The position numbers and the translations under genes are program-made. From M55B112 sp040880545 (GTDB lineage: Bacteria; Bacteroidota; Bacteroidia; Bacteroidales; GCA-2748055), in contig JBBDIE010000099.1 in the NCBI GenBank assembly GCA_040880545.1, positions 1-64,000 on the forward strand: a stretch of 64,000 nt of DNA. The letters are read 5' to 3'. Shown here one piece after another: positions 1 to 10,100 of the stretch. The first letter of the stretch is position 1; each line of letters begins with the position of its first letter. The notes under the pieces are model-generated. The model did not search any database. It was given only the letters and a program-made list of their open reading frames with translations, and was not told where the DNA came from.

Positions 1-340
1 CGCCAACCGCTCCCTTCCCGGTACGTGCCAGCGTAGGTACAGATCTTTCGTAAGGTGGTACTGAAAAGAAATAAAAATCTGATTTGTTTCCTCCCGGATA
101 ACGCAAATATTTTACCCCCATTGCTTTGATTGCATCTGTGGTGCTCCTTTCGGGTTGCAGGTAATTGTCATCATCTGTAAAATAATCAAGATTGATCCCT
201 ACCGGGTGCGCTGAAAAATCGGAGATGACAGAGTCGGGATATATTTCAATAACAGTTCCCTGCTCATGTTGCCTGCAACTGTTTGCCAGAAAAAAGATTA
301 ATACAGAAAACAGGAAAGCGATTGTGGTAAACTTTTTCAT
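1..340 (-). CDS. putative glycoside hydrolase lipoprotein, N-terminal part (cut by window edge)
   Basis: The ATG is at 338-340 and the frame stays open to base 1, giving 113 codons of an incomplete protein. Residues 1-22 form a lipoprotein signal ending in a Cys (about C22), so the product should be lipid-anchored. After it comes a stretch with a DYFTDDD motif and then KYLRYPGG near residues 80-90. LRYPGG is typical of the first strands of clan GH-A barrels such as alpha-L-arabinofuranosidases (GH51-like) and relatives; I cannot settle the family from this fragment. It starts 31 nt after the stop of the LacZ-type GH2 gene on the same strand, so it is probably the next gene of the polysaccharide locus. 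The catalytic residues lie outside the window. Confidence 0.6.
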   Translation of the reverse strand, partial: MKKFTTIAFLFSVLIFFLANSCRQHEQGTVIEIYPDSVISDFSAHPVGINLDYFTDDDNYLQPERSTTDAIKAMGVKYLRYPGGNKSDFYFFSVPPYERSVPTLARTGKGAVG

Positions 341-371
341 ACTGCGCTTATTTGAATGTATAACGATCACT

Positions 372-3300
372 TTATTGTTGAACAGGCTGTACACGAATAC
401 GGTAATGATACTCATCGGGATAGGTCCTGAACTGATGCCTGACTGTTACTGGAGTCCCTCCAACTCCACTAACTTTATGATCAAGATTTAATGTAACCTG
501 TTCCCCCTTTTTCAATTGATACGGGTACCAGGTTTCTTCCATATTTGTGTAAGGATCTACACTAAAATTCATCGGTTTCTCACTCTCGAACCTCAATCCC
601 GAACCATCATTGTTGATTACCTCCAGCCACCTGACATCCGTATGGTTCCCAAATCCCTGGGTTATTACATAGGGCATCCGAATATCCTTTACAGCCATGG
701 AATAAAGACCTGTTTTTGCTCCTGTTTTACGATCCGGATAAGTTTCAAAGGGCCCTTTGCCATACCAGTTAAAATGATCCGTTTCCGGATTCAATTTCAT
801 TTCCAACCCGACCTTCTGGAACCAGGGAATGTCATTGCTGGGCCTCCTGTCCGGGATTTCCAGGTGACATACCACTTTATGGTCAATGACCATGCTGCCT
901 GTATTATCAATTTTGTAGTTAAAAGTATTATTGAATTGTAACGAACGCTCCTTGAAAGAATATGAATTTGTCAGCACACTTACCAGTACCTCGCGGTCAT
1001 TCACCTGCTCAAAATAGATTGATTCCAACTCATGGATAAGTGAATCAAGCCCCCATTCATACCATGGAGCATATTCCGCCCGGGTCCAGACTGAAATCTC
1101 ATTTACAATGGGCGGCCGTGACACACTCAACTGTGGTCCCTCCCTCAGAAACTCGGTTGCATCATATCTGATCTGTTCCAATATACCAGATTTATTATTA
1201 AATGTATAGTTGAAGTTATCACCGCTTATAATTAGTAAATCACCACTTTCTGAAATAGATAACTTTGATGCAATCTGACCTCGATTATAGGCCATTTCCC
1301 TGGAATCCTCCCCCATTACAAACTCATCAAAGGCAATTTCATATCCGCTCTCTGCCCAGCGTTGGGCTTGTTTAGTTCTATATTCAAACCTTAGTATATG
1401 TTCAGCTCCTTCAGAGAGGAAGTCCCGGATTTCCGGAATAATAATTTTCATTTGCTGCAACGGTTCCAACCTAAGGTCCAGTTCTCCTTCCACGACAGGA
1501 TACCCATGTCTTAACAGGATCCATCCCACAGTGATCTCATCGAGGTTTGTGAAATGGTACCTGTTATGAATTCTGAATATTCCGTTTTCCGGATCCAGCG
1601 GAATGGTTTTAACAGGGCTGTGACTATGTTTAACCTGCCAGGATTCAGGCTGATAACTCCTGTCTGCAAATACAATACCATCCATAGTTGCTGATGTATA
1701 AGGAGTTGCACCATAGCATAAAAATGATCCTTTATTAAACTGTTCCTCGAAGGGTAGCCACAGCACAAGCTGCTCGGTCACTGGTTCATGCTGGTGCCAG
1801 GAAAGCTCGTTTGCTTTTAAGGCAGCAGAATGAATCATCACCTCATCAAATATTGCATTTGAAATGTAACCTGGTGTATTTTCGTGGTCACGTTCATGAT
1901 TTTTCCCGACCATCACTTCGTAACGTGTTCTTTGTATTTCGCCTGAAGCCCAGGCAGTCCCGGCAAGCACTCCGTTAATAAACAACTGTATTTCACTTCC
2001 ATTATAGATACCTGCAACATGGTGCCAGTTATGGTTCCAGTTTTTTGGTAGATAGGCCGACACCGAGTATTTCCGGTTTGTGAAAATTGTAAAAGAGAGC
2101 GAGTCTTTATGATGTTGTTCCAGGGAAAAGGCCCGGTTCCCTTTCGAGATCATGGTATTTGAACCCTGAAATCCACGGGGATAGATCCAGGTTTGAAGTG
2201 TAAGTTTATCACCTGTTATGTTAAGGGATTTATGCGGACTTACCTCAACAAAATCATCAAGTCCACTTAACTGCATTGCCATTCCTTCTTTTCCGGGTAC
2301 CATTGTTGGATTACCCATGAGAACGGCTTCTTGGCCAAAAGGTGAATTATCCTTTGTGGTGATCAGATCCACCAGAATACTTTGGTTTACCCAGTCCCAG
2401 ATATATCCACCCTGTAATGATTTATATTTGTACATTCTATCCCAGTAGGCATCAAAATGTCCCATGGAGTTTCCTACCGCATGGGCATATTCACCCAATA
2501 TTACAGGTCGGCGGGTGGTATCACCAATGGCGTCCAACATCGCAGGATTCGGGTACCTGGTTCCGCAGATATCTGCAAAAGGTGCATCACCATTTGGATA
2601 ATTGGTTTGATGATAAACAAAGCGGGTTGGATCTGTAGCCCTCACAAAATCAGCCATCTGGTAATGGATCGGAGCCAATCCGCATTCATTGCCCATGCTC
2701 CACATAAAAACAGACGGATGATTTTTATCCCGGTGTAGGTATCGTGCTGTACGGTCCATAAATGCATTCTCCCAGCCCGGCTGAGCGGCGAGATATCTCT
2801 CACCATAATGACATTCAGCGTTTACCTCGTTACAGATATAGAAACCCCATTCGTCAGCCAGGTCATAAAACATCGGATCGTTGGGATAATGACTGGTCCG
2901 TATACTGTTTATGTTCAATTCCTTCATCACCCTGAAATCTTTCTCTATCATTTCCCGCCGCATGGTTCGACCAAGTAACGGATCATGTTCATGCCTGTTT
3001 ACCCCTTTAATGGTAACAGGGACGCCGTTTACCAACATTTGTGCATCCTTTATTTCCAATTCCCTGAAGCCTACTTTTGTTTCAACCATTCCGATTATTT
3101 CACCGGTAGCCTTTTCAAGGGTAAGAACCAGTGTATAAAGATTTGGCTTTTCTGCGGACCACAGTTCAGGCCTTTTTATTTCCTTTTTTATGGTCCGAGT
3201 TGTTGTTTCTCTGGCATTCAGTTGCTTTATCTGTGTATCGAATCGGGCTGTTTCTGTTCCATCCTTGTCATACAGTGCAGCTGAAACCCGCATATTTTTT

Positions 3301-4121
3301 GGCGTATCTCCTGTTTCATTTTTAATAGAAAGATCAATTTCAAGCGTGGCGTCTCTGTAATTTTCATCAAGGTCCGTTTTCACAAAGTAATCGTTGATAT
3401 GAATTTCAGGAACGGAGTAAAGGTAAACACGCCTGTAAATCCCGGCAAAACGCCACATATCCTGGTCTTCCAGGTAGCTTCCGTCGGTCCACCTGACAAC
3501 CTGAACCGCAATTTTATTGGGTCCCTCAACCAGGTACTCCGAAATATCAAATTCAGCCGGTGTCATACTCCCTTTGTCAAAACCCGTGTATTCTCCGTTG
3601 ATCCATACCCAGAATCCTGCTTTCACGCCATCGAAATGGAGAACCACTTTTCTGTCCTTCCATGAGGCCGGTATCTCAAACTCCCTGGTATAAAATCCGG
3701 TGGGATTGAATGCCACCGGTACATTCGGTGGATCATAGGGAGAGAACTCCATGGGTACATTCCTGTATATGTTGTGACCATATCCCTGCATCTGCCAGGT
3801 TCCGGGCACTTCAATCTCATCCCAGTGTGACGTTTCATAACCGGGCTGATGGAACCCTTTGGGAGATTCAAGCGGACTATTAGTCAGAATAAAGTTCCAA
3901 CTTCCATCCAGCGATTGGTAAAATCCCGATCGATTATAGTCAGCCGTCAATGCATCGGTCAATTTATCAAACGGAATAGTTCTGACATGTGGATCCAACT
4001 GGTTTTCTTCCACCAATGAAGGATTTCCTATATACCGGATGATCTCTTCATACCGGTCGATCTGAGCCTGTATCTGCAGGGCTGTTGACATGAAAAAGAG
4101 AAACGGGAGTAGCCTGTTCAT
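372..4121 (-). CDS. GH2 beta-galactosidase (LacZ type) with inserted LamG-like domain
   Basis: This 1249-aa secreted enzyme should hydrolyse beta-galactosides in the periplasm or at the surface. Residues 1-20 are a signal peptide ending AQA-type. Residues about 60-240 are the GH2 sugar-binding jelly roll, 240-355 the Ig-like domain and 360-590 the TIM barrel. The acid/base Glu is E479 in MWSMGNEC and the nucleophile is E544 in VILGEYAHAVGNSMG, both intact. Right after the barrel strand GGYIWDWVNQ, about 200 residues (592-795) form a LamG/concanavalin-like domain (MQLSGLDDFVEV, LTLQTWIYP, WHHVAGIYNGSEIQLFINGVLAG, FDEVMIHSAAL). The normal LacZ sequence then resumes at DGIVFADR. The C-terminal part matches the Ig-like and beta-sandwich (Bgal_small) domains. 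LacZ proteins are about 1020 aa, so the excess length is the insert. It starts 43 nt after the oxidoreductase gene. Confidence 0.92.
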   Translation of the reverse strand: MNRLLPFLFFMSTALQIQAQIDRYEEIIRYIGNPSLVEENQLDPHVRTIPFDKLTDALTADYNRSGFYQSLDGSWNFILTNSPLESPKGFHQPGYETSHWDEIEVPGTWQMQGYGHNIYRNVPMEFSPYDPPNVPVAFNPTGFYTREFEIPASWKDRKVVLHFDGVKAGFWVWINGEYTGFDKGSMTPAEFDISEYLVEGPNKIAVQVVRWTDGSYLEDQDMWRFAGIYRRVYLYSVPEIHINDYFVKTDLDENYRDATLEIDLSIKNETGDTPKNMRVSAALYDKDGTETARFDTQIKQLNARETTTRTIKKEIKRPELWSAEKPNLYTLVLTLEKATGEIIGMVETKVGFRELEIKDAQMLVNGVPVTIKGVNRHEHDPLLGRTMRREMIEKDFRVMKELNINSIRTSHYPNDPMFYDLADEWGFYICNEVNAECHYGERYLAAQPGWENAFMDRTARYLHRDKNHPSVFMWSMGNECGLAPIHYQMADFVRATDPTRFVYHQTNYPNGDAPFADICGTRYPNPAMLDAIGDTTRRPVILGEYAHAVGNSMGHFDAYWDRMYKYKSLQGGYIWDWVNQSILVDLITTKDNSPFGQEAVLMGNPTMVPGKEGMAMQLSGLDDFVEVSPHKSLNITGDKLTLQTWIYPRGFQGSNTMISKGNRAFSLEQHHKDSLSFTIFTNRKYSVSAYLPKNWNHNWHHVAGIYNGSEIQLFINGVLAGTAWASGEIQRTRYEVMVGKNHERDHENTPGYISNAIFDEVMIHSAALKANELSWHQHEPVTEQLVLWLPFEEQFNKGSFLCYGATPYTSATMDGIVFADRSYQPESWQVKHSHSPVKTIPLDPENGIFRIHNRYHFTNLDEITVGWILLRHGYPVVEGELDLRLEPLQQMKIIIPEIRDFLSEGAEHILRFEYRTKQAQRWAESGYEIAFDEFVMGEDSREMAYNRGQIASKLSISESGDLLIISGDNFNYTFNNKSGILEQIRYDATEFLREGPQLSVSRPPIVNEISVWTRAEYAPWYEWGLDSLIHELESIYFEQVNDREVLVSVLTNSYSFKERSLQFNNTFNYKIDNTGSMVIDHKVVCHLEIPDRRPSNDIPWFQKVGLEMKLNPETDHFNWYGKGPFETYPDRKTGAKTGLYSMAVKDIRMPYVITQGFGNHTDVRWLEVINNDGSGLRFESEKPMNFSVDPYTNMEETWYPYQLKKGEQVTLNLDHKVSGVGGTPVTVRHQFRTYPDEYHYRIRVQPVQQ

Positions 4122-4164
4122 AGCTTATTGTTTTTAATGAATCCAAACGTGCCGGATTCATGGA

Positions 4165-6174
4165 TTAATCAACTCGTTTGAATTTTACTGCATCTGCAAC
4201 CACTGTTCCTTCTACCTGATCTGCGATTATTGTAACTGTTTTCCTGGTTCCTTTCTCCAGCTCATAGGTACCCAATGACACCCATTGCTCACCGTATTTA
4301 TGCTGATTAACGGTTTTTCTTACAACCCCGCCACTGGTCTCGATTTCCACAGGAACTGATTTACCACTGCTTTTCATTACAGGATTCCAGATACTGATTT
4401 CGTAATTACCGCTTTCAGGGATCCAAGGGCAAAAACTGAAAGTCCCCTGTTGTACCCTATTCTCAGCATAATTCATCTGGTATCTGCCATTATGCTCCGT
4501 TTCTGAAACCTGCCAACTACCCCTCTTTTCTGTAAAACGCTTCATGTTGTTGTCGATAATAATTCCATCATCGATATCAAAGGCACCATAAACATTGTGC
4601 TTTAGTGTCAGTACCTGGTTCTGGCGGGTAAGTATTCCCTGCAATTCAATGATATCAACTTTATGTACGGGTATGGCATCCCTTGCTGCCAGGGCCGCTG
4701 CCACCCCTGCAGCCTGGCCCATGACCATGTATTGGGGTTCCATCCTCACCGAGGCATAGGCTATATGGCTGGCTGAAATACATACCGGCACAATTAGATT
4801 TGTGGATTCATCGTATTTTGGCAGCAGCGCCCTGAAGGGTATTTCATAGGGCGCGACGGGTATTGAAATATATCCTTCATTATATACTTCGTAGTGTAAT
4901 TCGGGAAATCTGCTCACCGGGATCCAGGTTCGCTGTACGTGCCGAACATCAATGTTATAGGAACCCATACCGATCGCATCATACTTTACCGTATCTTTTT
5001 CCAGGTCAGCCTGTGTCATCACATACTCCCCGACCATTCTACGTCCAACTCTAATGTAAAGTTGATGGGGCCAGTGTTCATTATCAGCAAACTCATCCCT
5101 GCACAGTGCCATCTTGCCAGTCTCTTTACGTATCCGTTCAGGAACCGACTGATCGTTTGATAAGAAATAGATTAAACCCAGGGTATATTCTTTCATTAAC
5201 TGCCAGATCTCATCTCTTCTTTCGTAGGATGCATCCGGGTACTCCCAGTTTAGACCATCCACAACATTGGTAGAAATGGGCCCGGAGGAGTTCATATCAG
5301 ATTTTCCATGGGGAAGTGTGGGCCATAAATGTACCATATTCCCTGCATCGGGATGCTTTTCGTAGTATCTACTGATCAGCAGATAATTATCGGGGTCATA
5401 ATGAACCGGTTTTGGGAATGGAACACTGTTTCCCGGATCGGTCGTTGCGATTACTCTGAAGCCATATCCCTGAACAGCTTTATCTGCTTCTCCTTCCCCG
5501 ACCAGGGGGGCCTGGTTGATTAATGGGAGGATTTCCCTGCTCGTTTCATCCCTGAATGGAGATACCCGGGGGAGCATCTGGTGTCCGTCGGGGAGGATGG
5601 CCCTTCTGCCGGCCCAGGATTCGTTATACTTTTTAATGCTCTCTCTTCCAATAGTATATGTAACTCCGGCTCTGGCCATAAGGTCCCCTTCATAACTGGC
5701 ATCAATAAAAACTTTTCCGGTTACTATACTTCCATCCGTGAGCTTTATCCTGGTAATCTTTCCATCCTGCTTGTCAACCTCTGCCACCCTGTTTTCAAAC
5801 AATAAGTTCACTCCGGCTTCCTGCAGCCACTCTCTGAAAATTTTTTCTCCCACATGGGGTTCCGGTCCTCTCCAGTAATATAGCGGCTTCCCATAATAGT
5901 CCGCCACCTTTTTGTAGAACTCGAGGGCCATCCCTCCGATAACCGTTCGGTCCCCGTAATCATTGTGCGACAATCCCCCGGTGACCATGCCCCCCACATT
6001 GCTGCCCTGTTCGATAAGCAGAACTTCAGATCCTTCGTTTGCCGCGGCAATCGCAGCCACGGTTCCGGATGCCGTGGCCCCGTAAACAACCACATCATAG
6101 TCCATGTCCCGGGCTGATAGATCAGGGATCAGGACCGAGAGCAGGATCACTATAAGAATCGTATTTCTTATCAT
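4165..6174 (-). CDS. FAD-dependent oxidoreductase with golvesin-like C-terminal domain
   Basis: This 669-aa exported protein belongs to the FAD_oxidored family. An N-terminal signal peptide of about 21 residues precedes a dinucleotide-binding fold with GATASG (residues 32-37) and an acidic end to the second strand (LLIEQG), followed by the GGMVTGG motif usual in this family. Conserved blocks such as VFIDASYEGDL and MVMGQAAGVAAALA further support FAD binding. From about residue 540 to the end is a beta-sandwich resembling the golvesin C-terminal / CBM-like domain (FSFCPWIPESGNYEISIW, VSLGTYELEKG, VVADAVKFKRVD). Members are frequent in glycan loci of Bacteroidota and Planctomycetes but the substrate is generally unknown. 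A sugar or glycoside oxidation role is my inference from the neighbours. The gene follows the deacetylase after 120 nt. Confidence 0.85.
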   Translation of the reverse strand: MIRNTILIVILLSVLIPDLSARDMDYDVVVYGATASGTVAAIAAANEGSEVLLIEQGSNVGGMVTGGLSHNDYGDRTVIGGMALEFYKKVADYYGKPLYYWRGPEPHVGEKIFREWLQEAGVNLLFENRVAEVDKQDGKITRIKLTDGSIVTGKVFIDASYEGDLMARAGVTYTIGRESIKKYNESWAGRRAILPDGHQMLPRVSPFRDETSREILPLINQAPLVGEGEADKAVQGYGFRVIATTDPGNSVPFPKPVHYDPDNYLLISRYYEKHPDAGNMVHLWPTLPHGKSDMNSSGPISTNVVDGLNWEYPDASYERRDEIWQLMKEYTLGLIYFLSNDQSVPERIRKETGKMALCRDEFADNEHWPHQLYIRVGRRMVGEYVMTQADLEKDTVKYDAIGMGSYNIDVRHVQRTWIPVSRFPELHYEVYNEGYISIPVAPYEIPFRALLPKYDESTNLIVPVCISASHIAYASVRMEPQYMVMGQAAGVAAALAARDAIPVHKVDIIELQGILTRQNQVLTLKHNVYGAFDIDDGIIIDNNMKRFTEKRGSWQVSETEHNGRYQMNYAENRVQQGTFSFCPWIPESGNYEISIWNPVMKSSGKSVPVEIETSGGVVRKTVNQHKYGEQWVSLGTYELEKGTRKTVTIIADQVEGTVVADAVKFKRVD

Positions 6175-6294
6175 CGTGTCAGACGGATTAATTTTTTTAT
6201 CAATTCAGATTGAACGGATCTCCCATTTTCACCAGCCAATTCTTTATTTCTAAATCCTGTTACTGCAAAGTTTCATTTTCGCTTGCAAATGGCC

Positions 6295-7101
6295 TCAATC
6301 AGTAAGCTTGCGTTCCCTCCCTTTTGCAAGATCCAGAGCCTGGGTCATGGACAGCACACTGGCAGTTTCATGATTAACGAGTTTGTCAAGCAACTCATCC
6401 AGAAAACCGGAACTCATAGGTCCCCAGCCCTCATTATCCAGGCCATGGGTGTTATAGATGAACCAGCCGGATGGACCATCAAGAAAATCATTCAGGTCTT
6501 TTTCCAGCGCCCTGTCTATATTCTCCGGACCGTGGCTGCCGCAGGTAAGCTTTTTCTGGCCCTTATAGGGCAGGGGATTAAAAGCTCCGCCTGCCGTGCG
6601 GAATGCCCTCACCCGTGGGCCCAGCCATTCTTCCAGCTCTGGTGTGGAAGCATTGTGTGCAAAAACATACACGGAATTCTCCTGCCTAAATCCTTTCAGT
6701 TCTTCGACAAATACACCGAAGCATTTCATTATCAGGCTGGTGGCCTGTTCAAAAGGCACCTGTGTAAGATTGACATGCTTATAGGTATGAGGCATGATCT
6801 CGTGTCCCCTCTCCTGCAGTTCGTTCCATAATTCAAAATCCGCGGACGGCCAGGCATGGTATTCATTGGGCAACTCAAATCCTTTCAGGTGTGCTGTGGC
6901 AATCACATTGATCGAGGCGGATAAACCGTACTTTTCATAGATCCTTGCCGTTTCGATACTGGACTTCTCAAAACCGTCATCAAAACTGAGGGTTACGATG
7001 TGTTGTTTTTTTCCCCCACAGGAAAACAGAGCCCCTCCGGCCAGGCAGGCAGATCCTGAACCAATCAACTTCAGGGCTTCTCTTCGCTTGATTTTATGCA
7101 T
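6295..7101 (-). CDS. polysaccharide deacetylase family lipoprotein
   Basis: This 268-aa protein has a NodB-type deacetylase fold. The N-terminus carries a twin-arginine-like KRREALKLIG followed by a hydrophobic stretch and a Cys at about residue 28, so it may be a Tat-exported lipoprotein. The metal/catalytic motif TLSFDDGF (D41, D42) and the second motif HTYKH (H105, H109) are both present, consistent with an active metal-dependent hydrolase that removes N- or O-acyl groups from sugars. It is at the short end for the family. It begins only 6 nt after the DUF5107 gene stop, implying co-transcription, and would act on acetyl decorations of the locus substrate. Whether the target is an N-acetyl or an O-acetyl group cannot be told from sequence. 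Confidence 0.85.
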   Translation of the reverse strand: MHKIKRREALKLIGSGSACLAGGALFSCGGKKQHIVTLSFDDGFEKSSIETARIYEKYGLSASINVIATAHLKGFELPNEYHAWPSADFELWNELQERGHEIMPHTYKHVNLTQVPFEQATSLIMKCFGVFVEELKGFRQENSVYVFAHNASTPELEEWLGPRVRAFRTAGGAFNPLPYKGQKKLTCGSHGPENIDRALEKDLNDFLDGPSGWFIYNTHGLDNEGWGPMSSGFLDELLDKLVNHETASVLSMTQALDLAKGRERKLTD

Positions 7102-7107
7102 ACCTTA

Positions 7108-10100
7108 TTATTTACTGGTCATGACAGGGTTTGAGTTTAGTTCACTTAGCATGGCCGCAGCCCAAACATGGTTGATATTTAACCGTATCGCCTCAGAGAA
7201 CATCTCCATGGCCCCATTATAATTTGCTGTTCCCAAATAGCCAAGTCCGATCAGGTAATATGCATTGGATAATTTGTCATCTGGTGTCTCCCTTTCGCCG
7301 AATTTTGCAAAAAAATCAGCCTGGGTTGATTCCAGCCGGCTTTTACCAAGGGCGATGAGCCCTTCAAAGATCCCTGCAGCCTCTTGCTCAAAACCGAGTT
7401 TCCTGAGTCCTTCCGCCCGGAAATAATGGTTTTCATTCAATCCCGGATTCAATCTTTCCCCAACACATAACTGGTACTGTTCCATAGCTTGCTTTTTCTT
7501 TCCCATGGCCTCGTAAACCAATCCCGTATAATAATGAACCTGGCCCGATCGTCCTCCCCTGTATGGTTTAGCGACCATCATATAGGCAGGGAACTCGCCG
7601 GCAGCTGACATATGCATCAGTGATTCCTCAAAATTTCCCGCCTGTAGCTGTTCCCTACCAAGGAACAGGTGAGCATCAACAAACGAATTGTATGCTTTGC
7701 TGACCCCTTCCCATTGTTTGAAGTTATTCGCTTTCATAACAGACAGGGCCTCCTCGTAACGATTGAGCTGCACCAGCAGCATGATCTCTCTGGACAGTGC
7801 ATCTGATACATGGTTATTTGCAATTACATCGTGGTGCTGCTGTAGTAATTTTAGCCTGGTCCCCGGCTGTTCCCTTCCGGCTGCATAAATCAGATCGAGT
7901 TCATACAGAAGTCGCTGATCATCCGGCTTTTGACTGATAGACTGAAGATAATGTTTTGCTGCCAGGGGAATATTGTTATCCACTTTAAAATAGGCCATAC
8001 CAAGGTTTCTGTGGGTGAGCCAATAGTTATCATCAATAGCCGCTGATCTTTCCCATGCCAGCATAGCATTTTCCGGCTGCAGGTCAAACAACAGGTTACC
8101 CAGGTACAATGGTGCTTTCGGATCCGTTCCATTAACTTTAATCGCAGTTTCCAGAATACCAATCGATTCAAGTCTGAATGGAAAACAGTAGTCGGGCTTT
8201 TGCTTCGAGGCGGTTTCAAAATATTCCATCGCTTTGGCCTCGTCACCTTTCTGCAGGTGGAAATATCCCAGAAAATAGTATACCATGGGGTAAGCTTCCC
8301 TGTTAACATTGCCTTCCAGGTAGATGTCCGACAGAACATAGATCGCATCATCCCATAAGCCTGCCCCGGCATAGTCCATGGATATCTCCAGGTATGATTC
8401 CACATAACCATGCATCGCTTTCCTGATCTTCTGACTGGCTTCACCGGCTTCTGCCGGATTTCCACGTTCTTCCATGGCTAAAATGGCTTCTGTCTGTGCC
8501 CAGAAATCGAGTGGATCCAATTCACGCACAACGTTCGTCAGTGCCAGCGATTCATCTGCCTTTCCCTGCTTACGTAAAATGGCGGCTCGCAGATTCATCG
8601 CCCTGGTATGATTTATATTTGTTGTCAGTGACCGGTCAAGGTGCTCCAGTGCCATTGCATATTGCTTGTCCATGCAGTCCAGTTCCGCCAACTGGTAATA
8701 GGCGGCAGAATGGAAAGCCTGGCTCCATGTGGCCTGGTAGAGGTTCTTGTATGCATCCGTGTTATTCTTCTGGTACTTCTGACAGACACCAAGATAATAG
8801 TATGCTTCACCATCCCTTGGTTTGGTAAAATTATGGGTGATCCTGTCAACTGCCGTTTGAAAATGACCTTCCGCCTCTTCAAAATCTCCATTCCTGAGTT
8901 TCCTTAACCCCAGGGCTGTATTAACCCTGTAATTGGACGGATCCCTGCTGAGGGCTTCCATATAATAGGGTTCAGGATCATAGGATGGATTGTAAAATTG
9001 TTCAAGGCGAAGCCCCGTGATATAGAGCTGTTCGACTGTTGCGATCTCTTCAGGAGGACCCGGAGGAACTGCCGGATCGGGCATCTCCATTTTTTCCGGT
9101 ACCACGGGTGCATAGGATATGATTTCCTTTCCTTCGGATGAATTCAGCACTATTTTCAGGTCGGCCTCTTTGATTCCTTTGGTACCCTTAATTTCCCTGG
9201 AATAGGGATTTGCCGGATCAATATTAATCGTTTCAGAAAACAGCACTTCACCTTTGGAGGTAAGTATCACGGTTGCATTCTCGCGCAGACTGGTTGTATT
9301 CAAACCAAACCATATTCTGTTTTTCTCCCTGAGTTCCAGGTTAACGGCTGCCTCTTTATTTGCATTTTTCACGCTGCCAATCTCCCTGATGGGATAGAAA
9401 TATTGTCTGAGATATTTTGTTTCATAGGGTTGCAACCAGCTGTAATCCGGCTGGTTATCCGAATATCCACCAATCATCAGCTCCAGTTCCGGTCCATCGG
9501 TCTCGGTCAGTGCTTCGTCCCACATCTGCCCCCTTGGACCTGTACTCCATGTCCAGAATTTTTTCCCTGGTGCAATGTGATGGTTTGAGAATAACATGGT
9601 CCCAGCCTCTTTTCCATGATCGTATCCTCCTACAAAATCATCTTCATGGTTCCAGGCAAAGATACTGGTCCATTCAGGATGATTTTTCCACCATGAAATA
9701 TCCACCCCATCTGTATAATCCACCCTGTTATAAACTTCTTTGGCAATGGGCCAGGAAACAAAATGATTCTTTCCATGGTAGGTTCCGAATTGGGTGGAAG
9801 GGGGAAAAATTACCTGGTAATCTTCCGAGGTGTGAACCCCTACATTAGCAAAGTAGAGAAATGAATGGATAAGGGGAGTCCTGTTATACGGCCTGAAGGT
9901 CACTTCATAGTATGACTTTCCGGGATATACCGTTACTCCGAGCATGAATTTCATACGGTGCCTGATTTCCAGTTCCCCGATCCATACTGTACTGCTGCCA
10001 TCTTCATTTTCCTCAAGTACATAATCCACCGGCATAAATGCTGTTGCCCTGTGGTGATGAGGAAAATTCCATTCTACACCTCCCGAGATCCAGGCGCCCA

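Noticed and set aside
516..941. Open frames of 60-140 codons on the plus strand across the GH2, SusC and FAS1 genes
   Set aside because: They lie opposite clear long genes, lack signal peptides or family motifs, and vary as expected of antisense shadows.
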